A DNA stretch of 64,000 nt, taken from contig NZ_JALGBH010000002.1 of the NCBI RefSeq assembly GCF_022809115.1, forward strand, positions 747,543-811,542. Direction: 5' to 3'. The position numbers and the translations under genes are program-made. Of this stretch, positions 48,904-57,378 are shown one piece after another; the first letter of the stretch is position 1, and every line of letters begins with the position of its first letter. The notes beneath the pieces are model-generated. The model was not told the origin of the DNA. It searched no databases and saw nothing but the letters and a program-made list of their open reading frames with translations. This DNA comes from Pedobacter montanisoli. Its GTDB lineage: Bacteria; Bacteroidota; Bacteroidia; Sphingobacteriales; Sphingobacteriaceae.

Positions 48904-49452
48904 TTACATTGCTTCAGAAACAACTTCCTTAACTTCAGGAATCATACGTTGTAAAAGATTTTGTATGCCCGATTTTAAGGTAATTGTACTTGACGGGCAT
49001 CCGCTACATGAACCTCTCAGTTCTACAGTAACTACACCTTCGTCAAAAGATTTATATGTAATGGCTCCGCCGTCCTGCTCAACTGCCGGACGTACATAAT
49101 CGTGTAAGATTTGCTGTATCTTAATTTCTGTTTCTGTTCCTTCAAAAGCAGGAGCTTCTTCAGAAACTTCTTTGATCTTTAATTCGCTTTCTACAGCACC
49201 TTTAACAAATTCCTTTAAAATTGCTTCTATATCGCTCCAATCTGCATCATCGGTTTTAGTAATGGTTACAAAATTGCTCGCAAAGAATACACCGTTAACA
49301 AAGTTAAATTTGAACAACTCTTTAGCAAAAGGTGATTTTTCTGCACTTTCTTTTGTAGCAAAATCCTCGCTTCCATTAATTAAAAGTTTATTTACCATAA
49401 ACTTCATGGTTGCAGGGTTAGGCGTTTGTTCTGTATATACGTTTATAGTCAT
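48904..49452 (-). CDS. NifU-family Fe-S scaffold/carrier protein
   Basis: A 182-residue protein with an N-terminal Nfu_N domain (YTEQTPNPATMKFMVNKLLI) and a C-terminal NifU domain carrying the Fe-S cysteines in ELRGSCSGCPSSTITLKSGIQNLLQRMIPEV. A very acidic linker (about 75-115) separates them. Such proteins carry [4Fe-4S] clusters from the scaffold to target enzymes. A TAAATTTG box on the minus strand (49473-49480) may be its promoter. Confidence 0.92.
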   Translation of the reverse strand: MTINVYTEQTPNPATMKFMVNKLLINGSEDFATKESAEKSPFAKELFKFNFVNGVFFASNFVTITKTDDADWSDIEAILKEFVKGAVESELKIKEVSEEAPAFEGTETEIKIQQILHDYVRPAVEQDGGAITYKSFDEGVVTVELRGSCSGCPSSTITLKSGIQNLLQRMIPEVKEVVSEAM

Positions 49453-49530
49453 TTCTTAAAAAATTAATGATACAAATTTATGTATTAATAACGCAAATTG
49501 CAGGTTATCTTGTCTGTATAAGGTCATTAA

Positions 49531-50877
49531 TTAAAAAATACCCGTATAATTAAAAGGCGTGATTTGTTTCAGTTCATTTTTAACGTTTTCATTCACATCA
49601 AGCTCATCAATAAAGCTGGCCATGGTTTGTGCAGTTATTTTTTGATTGGTACGGGTAAGCGCTTTCAAAGCTTCATAAGGATTTGGGTAAGCTTCTCTGC
49701 GCAATACAGTTTGAATGGCTTCTGCAACTACCGCCCAATTGTTTTCAAGATCAGCCTCAATGGCTTCTTCATTTAAAATAATCTTGTTCAATCCTCTTAA
49801 GGTAGAATTGATGGCAATTAGGGTATGGGCAAATGGAACACCGATGTTACGCAATACGGTAGAATCAGTTAAATCGCGTTGTAAACGAGATATAGGTAGT
49901 TTAGCCGCTAAAAATTCGAATACGGCATTGGCCATTCCTGCATTACCTTCTGCATTTTCAAAATCGATGGGGTTAACTTTATGTGGCATGGCAGATGAAC
50001 CTACTTCGCCTGCTTTAATTCTTTGCTTAAAGTAGTTTTTAGAAATATAGCTCCAGATATCGCGATCTAAGTCTATGATAATGTTATTGATGCGTTTTAA
50101 GGCATCGCACTGCGCAGCAAACTGATCGTAATGTTCAATTTGTGTGGTGTACTGTGCTCTGCTTAGGCCTAAAGTATTGTTTACAAAGTTGTTTGAAAAA
50201 TCTACCCAGTTTACCTGTGGGTAAGCAATATGGTGTGCATTGAAATTACCTGTAGCACCTCCAAATTTGGCGCCGTTAGGTATAGATTTCAATTGATTTA
50301 CCTGAATGCTTAAACGTTCTACAAAAACCATGAACTCTTTACCTAATTTGGTTGGAGATGCAGGCTGTCCGTGTGTATGGGCAAGCAAAGGAACATTTTT
50401 CCACTCGTTAGCCAGTTCAGTTAATTTATCAATCAGCTGTGTAACAGCAGGTAAATAACTTTCATTTAAAGCTAATTTAAAGGTATAAGGTATAGCCGTG
50501 TTGTTGATATCCTGCGAGGTTAAACCAAAGTGGATAAATTCTTTATAGGCTTGCAGGTTTAGCTCATCAAATTTGGCTTTTATAAAGTATTCTACAGCTT
50601 TTACATCGTGATTGGTTACACTTTCGGTTTCTTTTACCTGTTGCGCATCGGCATCGTTAAAGTTTTGGTAAATGGCTCTTAACTGAGCGTATGTCTGTTT
50701 ATCAAAATTTTCAAGTCCTGTAATTTTGGCCTCCACCAATGCAATAAAATATTCTATTTCTACAAAAACGCGGTATTTGATTAAAGCATATTCAGAAAAG
50801 TAATTTGCTAAAGATTCGGTTGTTTTACGGTAACGGCCATCAATAGGAGAAATAGCCTGAAGCGGAGATAATGACAT
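49531..50877 (-). CDS. purB: Adenylosuccinate lyase
   Basis: A 448-residue fumarase/aspartase superfamily enzyme that acts twice in purine synthesis (SAICAR to AICAR, adenylosuccinate to AMP). Full length. Signatures: SLSPLQAISPIDGRYRKTTE at the start, TSQDINNTAIP, the flexible signature loop GSSAMPHKVNPIDFENAEGN with the catalytic Ser, and the LAHTHGQPASPT motif with the catalytic His. It is divergent from the LD-carboxypeptidase gene. Confidence 0.96.
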   Translation of the reverse strand: MSLSPLQAISPIDGRYRKTTESLANYFSEYALIKYRVFVEIEYFIALVEAKITGLENFDKQTYAQLRAIYQNFNDADAQQVKETESVTNHDVKAVEYFIKAKFDELNLQAYKEFIHFGLTSQDINNTAIPYTFKLALNESYLPAVTQLIDKLTELANEWKNVPLLAHTHGQPASPTKLGKEFMVFVERLSIQVNQLKSIPNGAKFGGATGNFNAHHIAYPQVNWVDFSNNFVNNTLGLSRAQYTTQIEHYDQFAAQCDALKRINNIIIDLDRDIWSYISKNYFKQRIKAGEVGSSAMPHKVNPIDFENAEGNAGMANAVFEFLAAKLPISRLQRDLTDSTVLRNIGVPFAHTLIAINSTLRGLNKIILNEEAIEADLENNWAVVAEAIQTVLRREAYPNPYEALKALTRTNQKITAQTMASFIDELDVNENVKNELKQITPFNYTGIF

Positions 50878-50904
50878 ATTGTATTTGTTTTTTTACCAAA
50901 AACG

Positions 50905-50912
50905 CAAAGTTA
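50905..50912 (-). promoter_or_regulatory. -7 box of purB
   Basis: TAACTTTG on the minus strand, with TTG at 50931-50933 18 bp upstream as a -33 element. Predicted start near 50899. Confidence 0.55.
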
Positions 50913-50997
50913 ACATATCTTTTCTTTTTGCAATGGTTTGTTTTAAAACATAATTGCAATATTTTAGAGGCTACAATTTTAAGCCTTGTACAAATCC

Positions 50998-52029
50998 ATG
51001 AACCGCAAACATTTCTTATCTATTATTCCTGCAGGTGTTTTTTTAAGTGCATTTAACTTAAAGAGTTATGCCTCAAGTACAGAAAATACTGCTCAGCATT
51101 TTGTACCACGTGTACCTCCGTCTTTGTTAAAAGGCGATACAATTGGTATTACCTGTCCGGCAGGTTATATTACAAAAGAAGAAATTGAACCAGCGGTTAA
51201 GCAGATGGAAAGCTGGGGTTTTAATATCAGAATTGGGAAGACGGTAGGTGCAAGAGATTTTACTTTTGGCGGTACAGATCAGGAACGTTTAGAAGATCTA
51301 CAGGCTATGCTTGATGATCCGAGCGTGAATGCCATTATGTGCGCAAGAGGAGGTTATGGAGCCATCAGAATTGTAGATCAGCTTGATTTTTCACGTTTTA
51401 AAGCACAACCCAAATGGCTGATAGGTTTTAGCGATATAACAGTTTTGCATTGCCATATCAACAGTAATTACCACGTGGCTTCTATACATTCTAAAATGTG
51501 CAACAGTTTTCCTTCTAACTGGGATCTGGCAGAGCCTATACAGGTTGATACCATTAACTCTATACGACAGGCTTTAACCGGCGAAAAAATGAAATATACC
51601 GCTGTATATAATGCGAATAACAGAATAGGTATGGCAAAAGGAGAATTGATTGGTGGAAATTTACGTTGTATAGAGAATTTGGCTGGTAGTAAATCTGAAA
51701 TAGAAACCCGTAACAAGATATTGTTTGTAGAAGATACCGGAGAATACCTTTATTCTATTGATAGGATGTTCTACAATTTAAAGAGAAGTGGAAAATTAGA
51801 TAAACTAAAAGGCTTGATTATAGGTGGATTTAAGTTGAAGAAAGATGATGAGGGCGACGAATTTGGCAAAACGATTGTAGAAATTGTAATGGAAAAAGTT
51901 GCCGGATATGATTATCCCGTATGTTTTGATTTTCCGGTTGGCCATCAAAAAGCAAATTATGCATTAAAATGTGGGGTAAAGCATACGTTGGAAGTCACTG
52001 AAACGGGCACGGTTTTGCAAGAAATCTAG
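50998..52029 (+). CDS. LD-carboxypeptidase (S66 family)
   Basis: A 343-residue protein from the ATG at 50998, with an N-terminal signal-like region (MNRKHFLSIIPAGVFLSAFNLKSYASS). The S66 motifs are present: MCARGGYGAIRIVDQLDF, the nucleophile Ser in IGFSDITVLH, and GELIGGNLRCIENLAGS. Catalytic Glu is in LFVEDTGEYLYSIDRMF and His in PVGHQKANYAL. The enzyme trims the terminal D-Ala from murein tetrapeptides. The start at 50986 (TTG) is an alternative but adds only four residues. Its end overlaps the convergent metallo-hydrolase gene by 4 bp. Confidence 0.9.
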   Translation: MNRKHFLSIIPAGVFLSAFNLKSYASSTENTAQHFVPRVPPSLLKGDTIGITCPAGYITKEEIEPAVKQMESWGFNIRIGKTVGARDFTFGGTDQERLEDLQAMLDDPSVNAIMCARGGYGAIRIVDQLDFSRFKAQPKWLIGFSDITVLHCHINSNYHVASIHSKMCNSFPSNWDLAEPIQVDTINSIRQALTGEKMKYTAVYNANNRIGMAKGELIGGNLRCIENLAGSKSEIETRNKILFVEDTGEYLYSIDRMFYNLKRSGKLDKLKGLIIGGFKLKKDDEGDEFGKTIVEIVMEKVAGYDYPVCFDFPVGHQKANYALKCGVKHTLEVTETGTVLQEI

Positions 52030-52790
52030 TCTAAGCTAAAAACTGGAGTTTCTTCATGTCTTGAAGCTACAAATACTTCTGTTTGTAAAGCATGTGTTTT
52101 AAAAAGATTGTAAACCAAATCTGGGCAATTGTTATCCTTGCTCAAATGAGAAAGAAACAGGTAGCGTAATTTTTCAGACTGATGGTTTTTAAATAATTCC
52201 AATGCTTTTGTATTGGATAAGTGACCTCTGCCGCTGCTGATCCTGTGTTTAAGGTAATAAGGGTATCTGCCTTTTTCAAGCATCTCTTCATCGTAATTAG
52301 CTTCTAAAAATACGGCATCACAATCTTTAAAATGCAGGCTTACGTTTTCACATACATTTCCTATATCGGTAAAAACACCAATTTTCTTTTGTGCGTTATC
52401 AATTACAAAGCTATGGGGTTCTGCAGCATCATGAAATTTGGCAAAGGCTTTTACGTTCAGGTCTGCTATACTGATAACTTCATCGGTCTCAAAGAAATTA
52501 ACCAAATGTTCAGATAGGTTTAAACCACTATTTAACAGAGTTTTTAAAGTAATATATACGGGTATCTGGTATTTTTTTGAGATTACACTCAGTCCTTTTA
52601 TGTGGTCGCTGTGTTCATGGCTTATAAATATGGCTCTAACCTTTTCTATAGCCAGACCCAATCTGTTTAACCTAATCAGCGTTTCTTTACAGCTTAATCC
52701 GGCATCAATTAATACAGCATGTTCTTCATTTCCAATGTAAAAACAATTGCCATTGCTGCCCGTATTTAAAGATGCAAAGTATAAAGCCAT
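52026..52790 (-). CDS. Metallo-beta-lactamase-fold hydrolase (YycJ/WalJ-like)
   Basis: A 254-residue MBL-fold protein from the ATG at 52790 (MALYFASLNTGSNGNCFYIG); the longer frame from 52838 has a poor N-terminus. The zinc-binding motif is AIFISHEHSDHIKGLSVI (HxHxDH), followed by KFHDAAEPHSF, GVFTDIGNV and LLFLSHLSKDNNCPDLVYN. This is the WalJ/YycJ group, related to 5'-3' exonucleases acting in DNA repair or cell wall coordination; the substrate is not proven. It overlaps the LD-carboxypeptidase gene at the 3' end. Confidence 0.9.
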   Translation of the reverse strand: MALYFASLNTGSNGNCFYIGNEEHAVLIDAGLSCKETLIRLNRLGLAIEKVRAIFISHEHSDHIKGLSVISKKYQIPVYITLKTLLNSGLNLSEHLVNFFETDEVISIADLNVKAFAKFHDAAEPHSFVIDNAQKKIGVFTDIGNVCENVSLHFKDCDAVFLEANYDEEMLEKGRYPYYLKHRISSGRGHLSNTKALELFKNHQSEKLRYLFLSHLSKDNNCPDLVYNLFKTHALQTEVFVASRHEETPVFSLD

Positions 52791-52957
52791 ATTAATGCAA
52801 AAATGCTGATTTAAAATCTCTTTTTTATGAATGTGCATAAAAACACCTATACTTTTCTTTGCTGTTTTTGAAGAGCATATTTTGTTTTAAGAATTGATAA
52901 AATGTTGATTGTTGATAAAAAAAAAATAAAAAAAGTGCATTTAATCGAAAGAAGTGC

Positions 52958-52986
52958 TTGTTTTTTCCGTTTAAATGATATATTTG
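52958..52986 (+). promoter_or_regulatory. Promoter of the histone H1-like gene
   Basis: TTG at 52958-52960, an 18-bp spacer and TATATTTG at 52979-52986: a good match to the Bacteroidota promoter. Predicted transcription start near 52992, 16 nt before the ATG at 53008. Confidence 0.7.
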
Positions 52987-53007
52987 ACTAACAAAAAAAT
53001 TAAAACA

Positions 53008-53187
53008 ATGGAAAAATTTGCAAAAGTTAAAGAAGTAGTAGCTGCAATTGAGGCAGACGTTGAGAAATTTTATAACGCAGGTAATTCAGCTGCAGGAACA
53101 AGAGTACGTAAAGCTATGCAAGATTTAAAAGGCTTAGCTCAAGAAATCCGTACTGAAGTTACAGAAAAGAAAAATAGCGCAAAATAA
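53008..53187 (+). CDS. Histone H1-like small basic protein
   Basis: A 59-residue protein from the ATG at 53008: MEKFAKVKEVVAAIEADVEKF then YNAGNSAAGTRVRKAMQDLKGLAQEIRTEVTEKKNSAK. Predominantly helical, with the G-R-V-R-K-A-M-Q-D-L-K motif typical of the Hc1/H1-like family in Bacteroidota and chlamydiae, where related proteins bind DNA and help pack the nucleoid. An upstream in-frame ATG at 52975 precedes the -7 box and is excluded. It has its own promoter and terminator, a compact unit expected to be highly expressed. Confidence 0.85.
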   Translation: MEKFAKVKEVVAAIEADVEKFYNAGNSAAGTRVRKAMQDLKGLAQEIRTEVTEKKNSAK

Positions 53188-53212
53188 GAAAGACGCTCAA
53201 AGTAATTTAATA

Positions 53213-53248
53213 AAAACCCACTTTAATGTTTGTTAAAGTGGGTTTTTT
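53213..53248 (+). terminator. Terminator of the histone H1-like gene
   Basis: AAAACCCACTTTAA (53213-53226) pairs perfectly with TTAAAGTGGGTTTT (53233-53246) around TGTTTG, followed by more Ts. Confidence 0.9.
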
Positions 53249-53272
53249 ATTGTTGAAAATTTTATAAATAAA

Positions 53273-53302
53273 AAAATCCGGAAGTTCAAACTTCCGGATT
53301 TT
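53273..53302 (-). terminator. Terminator of the aminotransferase gene
   Basis: AAAATCCGGAAGTT and AACTTCCGGATTTT pair around a 2-nt CA loop; on the minus strand it ends in a T-run, 18 bp after the aminotransferase stop. Confidence 0.85.
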
Positions 53303-53319
53303 GTACCTCTTAGGGTTAA

Positions 53320-54516
53320 TTATTTTAGTTTGGATAAAGCTTCTTTTATTCGGCGAAGTGCTTCTTTCAGGCTATCATCAGAAGCAGCATAAGATAATCT
53401 GATGTAATTGTTATTGCCAAAACTGTCGCCACCAACAGTTGCCACGTGTGCAGCATTTAATAGGTATAAAGCCAAATCAGCAGAGTTTTCTATAACCTTA
53501 CCAGTTTCGTCCTGTTTACCAAAGAAAGAACTTATTTCAGGGAAGAAATAAAAAGCACCCTGTGGTAAATTGGTTTTAACACCCGGTATTTCATTTAGCA
53601 AATGGTAAACCAGCTCTCTGCGACGGGCAAAGGCTTCTTTCATTTCCATTACACTATCTAAACCATGTTCATAAGCTGCTATACCAGCACGTTGTGCAAT
53701 AGAACAGGTACCTGATGTGGTTTGCCCTTGCATTTTATCATTAGCAGCGGCCAGTTCTTTGCTTGCGGCAATATAACCCAATCTCCAGCCTGTCATTGCG
53801 TAGGCTTTAGAAAAACCATTTACAATAATTACACGTTCCTTAATCTCAGGAAATTGTGCAATAGACTCATGCTTGTCTATAAAGTTGATATGCTCATAAA
53901 TCTCATCTGAAATAATGAAGATATCAGGATGTTTCTCAAAAACTTTAGCCAGAGCAGCCAACTCAGCCTTGCTGTACACCGAACCCGTAGGGTTACATGG
54001 CGAAGAGAACATGAAAAGCTTGCTTTTAGGTGTAATTGCGGCTTCTAGTTGCTCAGGACTGATTTTAAAATCGCTCTCTATCGTAGTATCAATATAAACA
54101 GCTTTACCTTCTGCTAAGGTTACCATTTCAGAATAAGACACCCAGTACGGCGTAGGGATAATCACTTCATCGCCTGGATTGATCAGTGTTAAAATAACAT
54201 TAGACAGCGATTGCTTTGCACCTGTTGAAACCACAATCTGAGACATATCATAATCTAAATTGTTTTCTCTTTTTAATTTGTTGGCAATAGCTTGTCGCAA
54301 TTCAGGATAGCCCGGAACAGGAGAGTAGCGGGTATAGTTTTCATCTAATGCTTTTTTAGCTGCATCTTTAATATACTCAGGTGTATTAAAGTCTGGTTCG
54401 CCTACACTTAAATTGATAACGTTAATACCTTTAGCTGCTAGTTCGCGGCTTAGTTTGGTCATCTTAAGTGTTGCAGATTCTGATAGGCTGTTGATTCTGT
54501 CTGATAAAAATGTCAT
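53320..54516 (-). CDS. Aspartate aminotransferase (class I/II PLP)
   Basis: A 398-residue enzyme of aminotransferase subgroup I-gamma: SVGEPDFNTPEYIKDAAKKAL, RYSPVPGYPELRQAI, GAKQSLSNVILTLINPGDEVIIPTPYWVSY, SSPCNPTGSVYSKAEL and the PLP Lys in IIVNGFSKAYAMTGWRLGYIAA. It converts aspartate and 2-oxoglutarate to oxaloacetate and glutamate; relatives also act on prephenate. The ATG at 54516 follows a TATATTTG box (54535-54542, minus strand); the next start up, at 54537, would lie inside the box and is excluded. Confidence 0.93.
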   Translation of the reverse strand: MTFLSDRINSLSESATLKMTKLSRELAAKGINVINLSVGEPDFNTPEYIKDAAKKALDENYTRYSPVPGYPELRQAIANKLKRENNLDYDMSQIVVSTGAKQSLSNVILTLINPGDEVIIPTPYWVSYSEMVTLAEGKAVYIDTTIESDFKISPEQLEAAITPKSKLFMFSSPCNPTGSVYSKAELAALAKVFEKHPDIFIISDEIYEHINFIDKHESIAQFPEIKERVIIVNGFSKAYAMTGWRLGYIAASKELAAANDKMQGQTTSGTCSIAQRAGIAAYEHGLDSVMEMKEAFARRRELVYHLLNEIPGVKTNLPQGAFYFFPEISSFFGKQDETGKVIENSADLALYLLNAAHVATVGGDSFGNNNYIRLSYAASDDSLKEALRRIKEALSKLK

Positions 54517-54534
54517 GGTCGTAGTTGAGAAAAA

Positions 54535-54542
54535 CAAATATA
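54535..54542 (-). promoter_or_regulatory. -7 box of the aminotransferase gene
   Basis: TATATTTG on the minus strand; predicted transcription start near 54529, 13 nt before the ATG. Confidence 0.5.
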
Positions 54543-54577
54543 AAAACTATTTAATAAGGCGCTAAAAAAAGATTTTC

Positions 54578-54611
54578 TTTGCAAGAAATGGTGGTTTTAG
54601 TTGTATTTTTG
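54578..54611 (+). promoter_or_regulatory. Promoter of the CDF transporter gene
   Basis: TTTG at 54578-54581, a 22-bp spacer and TATTTTTG at 54604-54611; predicted start near 54617, about 12 nt before the ATG. Confidence 0.6.
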
Positions 54612-54628
54612 CCAACAAAATTTGGTCT

Positions 54629-55606
54629 ATGCATACAAATAAAAAAGCAATTTTGGTGTCGCTCTGTGTTGGAGTAATATTAATGGTTGCCAAGTTTGTG
54701 GCTTATGCCATAACTAACTCAAATGCAATACTTACCGATGCGGCAGAAAGCATTGTAAATATTGTAGCCAGCTCATTTGCTTTTTATAGTATTTACCTTT
54801 CTACACAGCCTAAAGATGAGAACCATCCTTATGGCCATGGAAAGGTAGAATTCTTTTCAGCCTTTATAGAAGGCGTTCTTATTGTAATTGCAGGCATTAT
54901 CATTGTTGCAAAGTCTGGGTTCGACTTGTTTTACCCTAAGCATATACAGCAGCTTTTTGAAGGTGCCATTATTATTGGTATAACAGGTCTGGTTAACCTT
55001 ATCATAGGTTTATATCTCATTAAAACGGGTAAGGCCAACAAATCACTTACTTTAGAGGCAGATGGAAAACATCTTTTAACCGATACGGTAACCAGCGCAG
55101 GTTTAATTGTAGGTATTCTTATTATTGAATTTACAGGAATCTATCGTTTAGATAGCATTATTTCTATTCTTGTTGGGTTTTATATTATTTTTTCGGGTTA
55201 TAAACTGATCAGAAAATCGGTGGGTGGATTAATGGACGAAAGTAATGTTGAACTGGTAGGCGAGGTGGTAAATATCTTACAGGAAAACAGGCATAACAGC
55301 TGGATTGACATTCATAATTTAAGAACACAGCAATACGGAGCTGATCTGCACATAGATTGCCATGTAACTTTACCTTATTATTATGATCTGAACAAAGTTC
55401 ATAAGGAAATCTCAGACATAGATCAATTGATCAATCATTCTACTACGCATAAAACAGAGTTTTTTATCCACGCAGATCCTTGCTTGCCTGCCTGTTGTCA
55501 TTATTGTAAGATGACCGATTGCCCGGTTAGAGCCGAAGCTTTTAAACGTGAAATTGCGTGGAATCTGGATAACGTAACAAAAAACCAGAAACATTTTAGT
55601 CTATGA
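54629..55606 (+). CDS. Cation diffusion facilitator (zinc/iron efflux) transporter
   Basis: A 325-residue CDF protein with six membrane helices. Metal-site elements: TDAAESIVN in TM2, HPYGHGKVEFFSAFIEG in the loop after TM3 and KHLLTDTVTS (HxxxD) in TM5. The C-terminal cytoplasmic domain has THKTEFFIHADPC and then a Cys-rich tail, DPCLPACCHYCKMTDCPVR, with six cysteines in 16 residues. Such a tail could bind metals (Zn, Cu or Fe) as a sensor. Exports divalent cations using the proton gradient. Overlaps the Nudix gene by 4 bp (ATGA). Confidence 0.9.
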   Translation: MHTNKKAILVSLCVGVILMVAKFVAYAITNSNAILTDAAESIVNIVASSFAFYSIYLSTQPKDENHPYGHGKVEFFSAFIEGVLIVIAGIIIVAKSGFDLFYPKHIQQLFEGAIIIGITGLVNLIIGLYLIKTGKANKSLTLEADGKHLLTDTVTSAGLIVGILIIEFTGIYRLDSIISILVGFYIIFSGYKLIRKSVGGLMDESNVELVGEVVNILQENRHNSWIDIHNLRTQQYGADLHIDCHVTLPYYYDLNKVHKEISDIDQLINHSTTHKTEFFIHADPCLPACCHYCKMTDCPVRAEAFKREIAWNLDNVTKNQKHFSL

Positions 55607-56037
55607 GTTATTTTAACGTAAGAGTTTACGGGCTGTTGCTTAATAAAAACAATGAAGTTTTATTGAGCGATGAGTTTGAGGTGGGCAGACACTTTACCAA
55701 ATTTCCGGGCGGAGGGCTTGAATTAGGCGAGGGACTGATAGATGCACTAAAACGCGAATTTATAGAAGAATGCCAGACAGAGATAGAAGTCGTTTCGCAT
55801 TTTTACACCACAGATTTCTACGAAAAATCATCATTCAATGATAGTCAGGTAATTAGTATCTACTATCTGGTTAAAGCAGTTTCTACTTTAAATATCATAC
55901 CTAAAGAAAAAGCATTTGATTTTGAGACAGGCTTGTTTCAAAGTTTCAGGTGGAAAAGCATTAGTACTCTCCAAACAGAAGATGTAACTTTTAAAACCGA
56001 TCAAGTTGTTGTAGAATTGTTAAAGCAGAAATTCTAA
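55603..56037 (+). CDS. Nudix hydrolase
   Basis: A 144-residue nucleoside-diphosphate-linked moiety hydrolase. The Nudix box reads GGGLELGEGLIDALKREFIEECQTEIEV and fits GX5EX7REUXEEXGU with Cys in place of the final Gly. The N-terminal strand FNVRVYGLLLNKNNEVLLSDEF and the FRWKSISTLQTEDVTF end are typical. Substrates may include oxidised nucleotides, NADH or sugar nucleotides and cannot be read. The gene overlaps the CDF transporter gene and is probably co-translated. Confidence 0.9.
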   Translation: MSYFNVRVYGLLLNKNNEVLLSDEFEVGRHFTKFPGGGLELGEGLIDALKREFIEECQTEIEVVSHFYTTDFYEKSSFNDSQVISIYYLVKAVSTLNIIPKEKAFDFETGLFQSFRWKSISTLQTEDVTFKTDQVVVELLKQKF

Positions 56038-56070
56038 GTTCTGCTATACTTTCTTTTCCGTTAATAAATG

Positions 56071-56078
56071 TAGTTTTG
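56071..56078 (+). promoter_or_regulatory. -7 box of bioA
   Basis: TAGTTTTG matches TAnnTTTG; transcription would start near 56084. This excludes a longer frame that opens at the TTG at 56076 and supports the ATG at 56106. Confidence 0.5.
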
Positions 56079-56105
56079 CGAAGTAAAACGGCAGATTCTT
56101 ATTTA

Positions 56106-57377
56106 ATGAGCAATTTAGAGGAAAGAGACAGAGCGGTAATCTGGCATCCATATACCCAGATGAAAAATGCCCTCACACATATACCCATAGTAAAAGGCGA
56201 AGGCGTTTATTTATTTACAGAAGATGGTAAGCAATATATTGATGCTGTATCATCATGGTGGGTAAATATACATGGGCACGGTAATGCTGCTATTGCAGAT
56301 GCTGTTGCCAAACAGGCCAGAGAACTGGAGCATGTGATCTTTGCCGGTTTTACACACGAACCTGCTATACAGCTGGCAGAAAGACTGTTGAATTTACTAC
56401 CTGGAGATCAGAAAAAGGTATTTTATAGCGATAATGGTTCAACGGCAGTAGAGGTAGCTTTAAAAATGTGCTTGCAATATTGGCACAATAAAGGTATTAC
56501 CAAGCGTAAAAAAATCCTTGCATTTAACAACTCTTATCACGGAGATACTTTTGGAGCTATGGCCGTTAGCGCCCGTAGCATTTTTACCCATCCTTTCAGT
56601 GATTTATTATTTGAGGTAGATTTTATTGATTTGCCCAATGCTTCGAACATTGATGTCATTAAAGAAAAAATTACCGCAATAGGAGATGAGGCCGCTTGTT
56701 TCATTTTTGAACCTTTGGTACTGGGGTCTGGAGGGATGCTGATGTATGAAGCAACTTATTTAGATGAGCTGATCACTTTATGTAAAACACAGGGTATTTT
56801 AACCATTGCAGATGAAGTGATGACCGGTTTTGGGCGTACAGGTACTTTTTTTGCCTCTGAGCAATTAAGCTCAAGGCCTGATATTTTCTGTTTAAGCAAA
56901 GGTTTAACCGGAGGTACCATGGCTATGGGAATAACCACCTGTAACCAACAGATATTTGATGCCTTTTATAGCGACGATAAACTGAAAACACTTTATCACG
57001 GACATTCTTTTACAGCCAATCCAATTGCATGCGCCGCGTCTCTGGCAAGTTTAGATCTGTTGTTAAAACATGAAACTCTGGTAAATATTAACCGTATTAA
57101 AAAGCAACATACCCAATTTGCAGAGCGGATAAAGCATCATCCTAAATTAAAAGAAGTAAGGCAGACGGGAACGATTTTAGCTTTGGAGTGGGCTACATCA
57201 AACGAAACATCTTATCTAAATACCTTGCGGGATAGTTTATACACCTACTTTTTAGAACATCATATTATATTAAGACCTTTGGGGAATATTATCTATATAT
57301 TGCCTCCTTATGTAATTTCAGAACAGGATTTAGATTACATTTACCAAACTATAACAGCAGCATTAGAAATACTTTAA
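56106..57377 (+). CDS. bioA: Adenosylmethionine-8-amino-7-oxononanoate aminotransferase
   Basis: Biotin pathway enzyme that makes 7,8-diaminononanoate using S-adenosylmethionine as amino donor. The 423-residue protein starts MSNLEERDRAVIWHPYTQMKN, a BioA hallmark (WHPYTQM). It shows AVSSWWVNIHGHGNAAI, YSDNGSTAVEVALKM, ADEVMTGFGRTGTFFASEQ and the PLP Lys in FCLSKGLTGGTMAMG. It is followed after 1 bp by a di-iron ferritin-like protein gene and then thioredoxin. No other biotin gene is in the window. Confidence 0.95.
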   Translation: MSNLEERDRAVIWHPYTQMKNALTHIPIVKGEGVYLFTEDGKQYIDAVSSWWVNIHGHGNAAIADAVAKQARELEHVIFAGFTHEPAIQLAERLLNLLPGDQKKVFYSDNGSTAVEVALKMCLQYWHNKGITKRKKILAFNNSYHGDTFGAMAVSARSIFTHPFSDLLFEVDFIDLPNASNIDVIKEKITAIGDEAACFIFEPLVLGSGGMLMYEATYLDELITLCKTQGILTIADEVMTGFGRTGTFFASEQLSSRPDIFCLSKGLTGGTMAMGITTCNQQIFDAFYSDDKLKTLYHGHSFTANPIACAASLASLDLLLKHETLVNINRIKKQHTQFAERIKHHPKLKEVRQTGTILALEWATSNETSYLNTLRDSLYTYFLEHHIILRPLGNIIYILPPYVISEQDLDYIYQTITAALEIL

Positions 57378-57378
57378 C

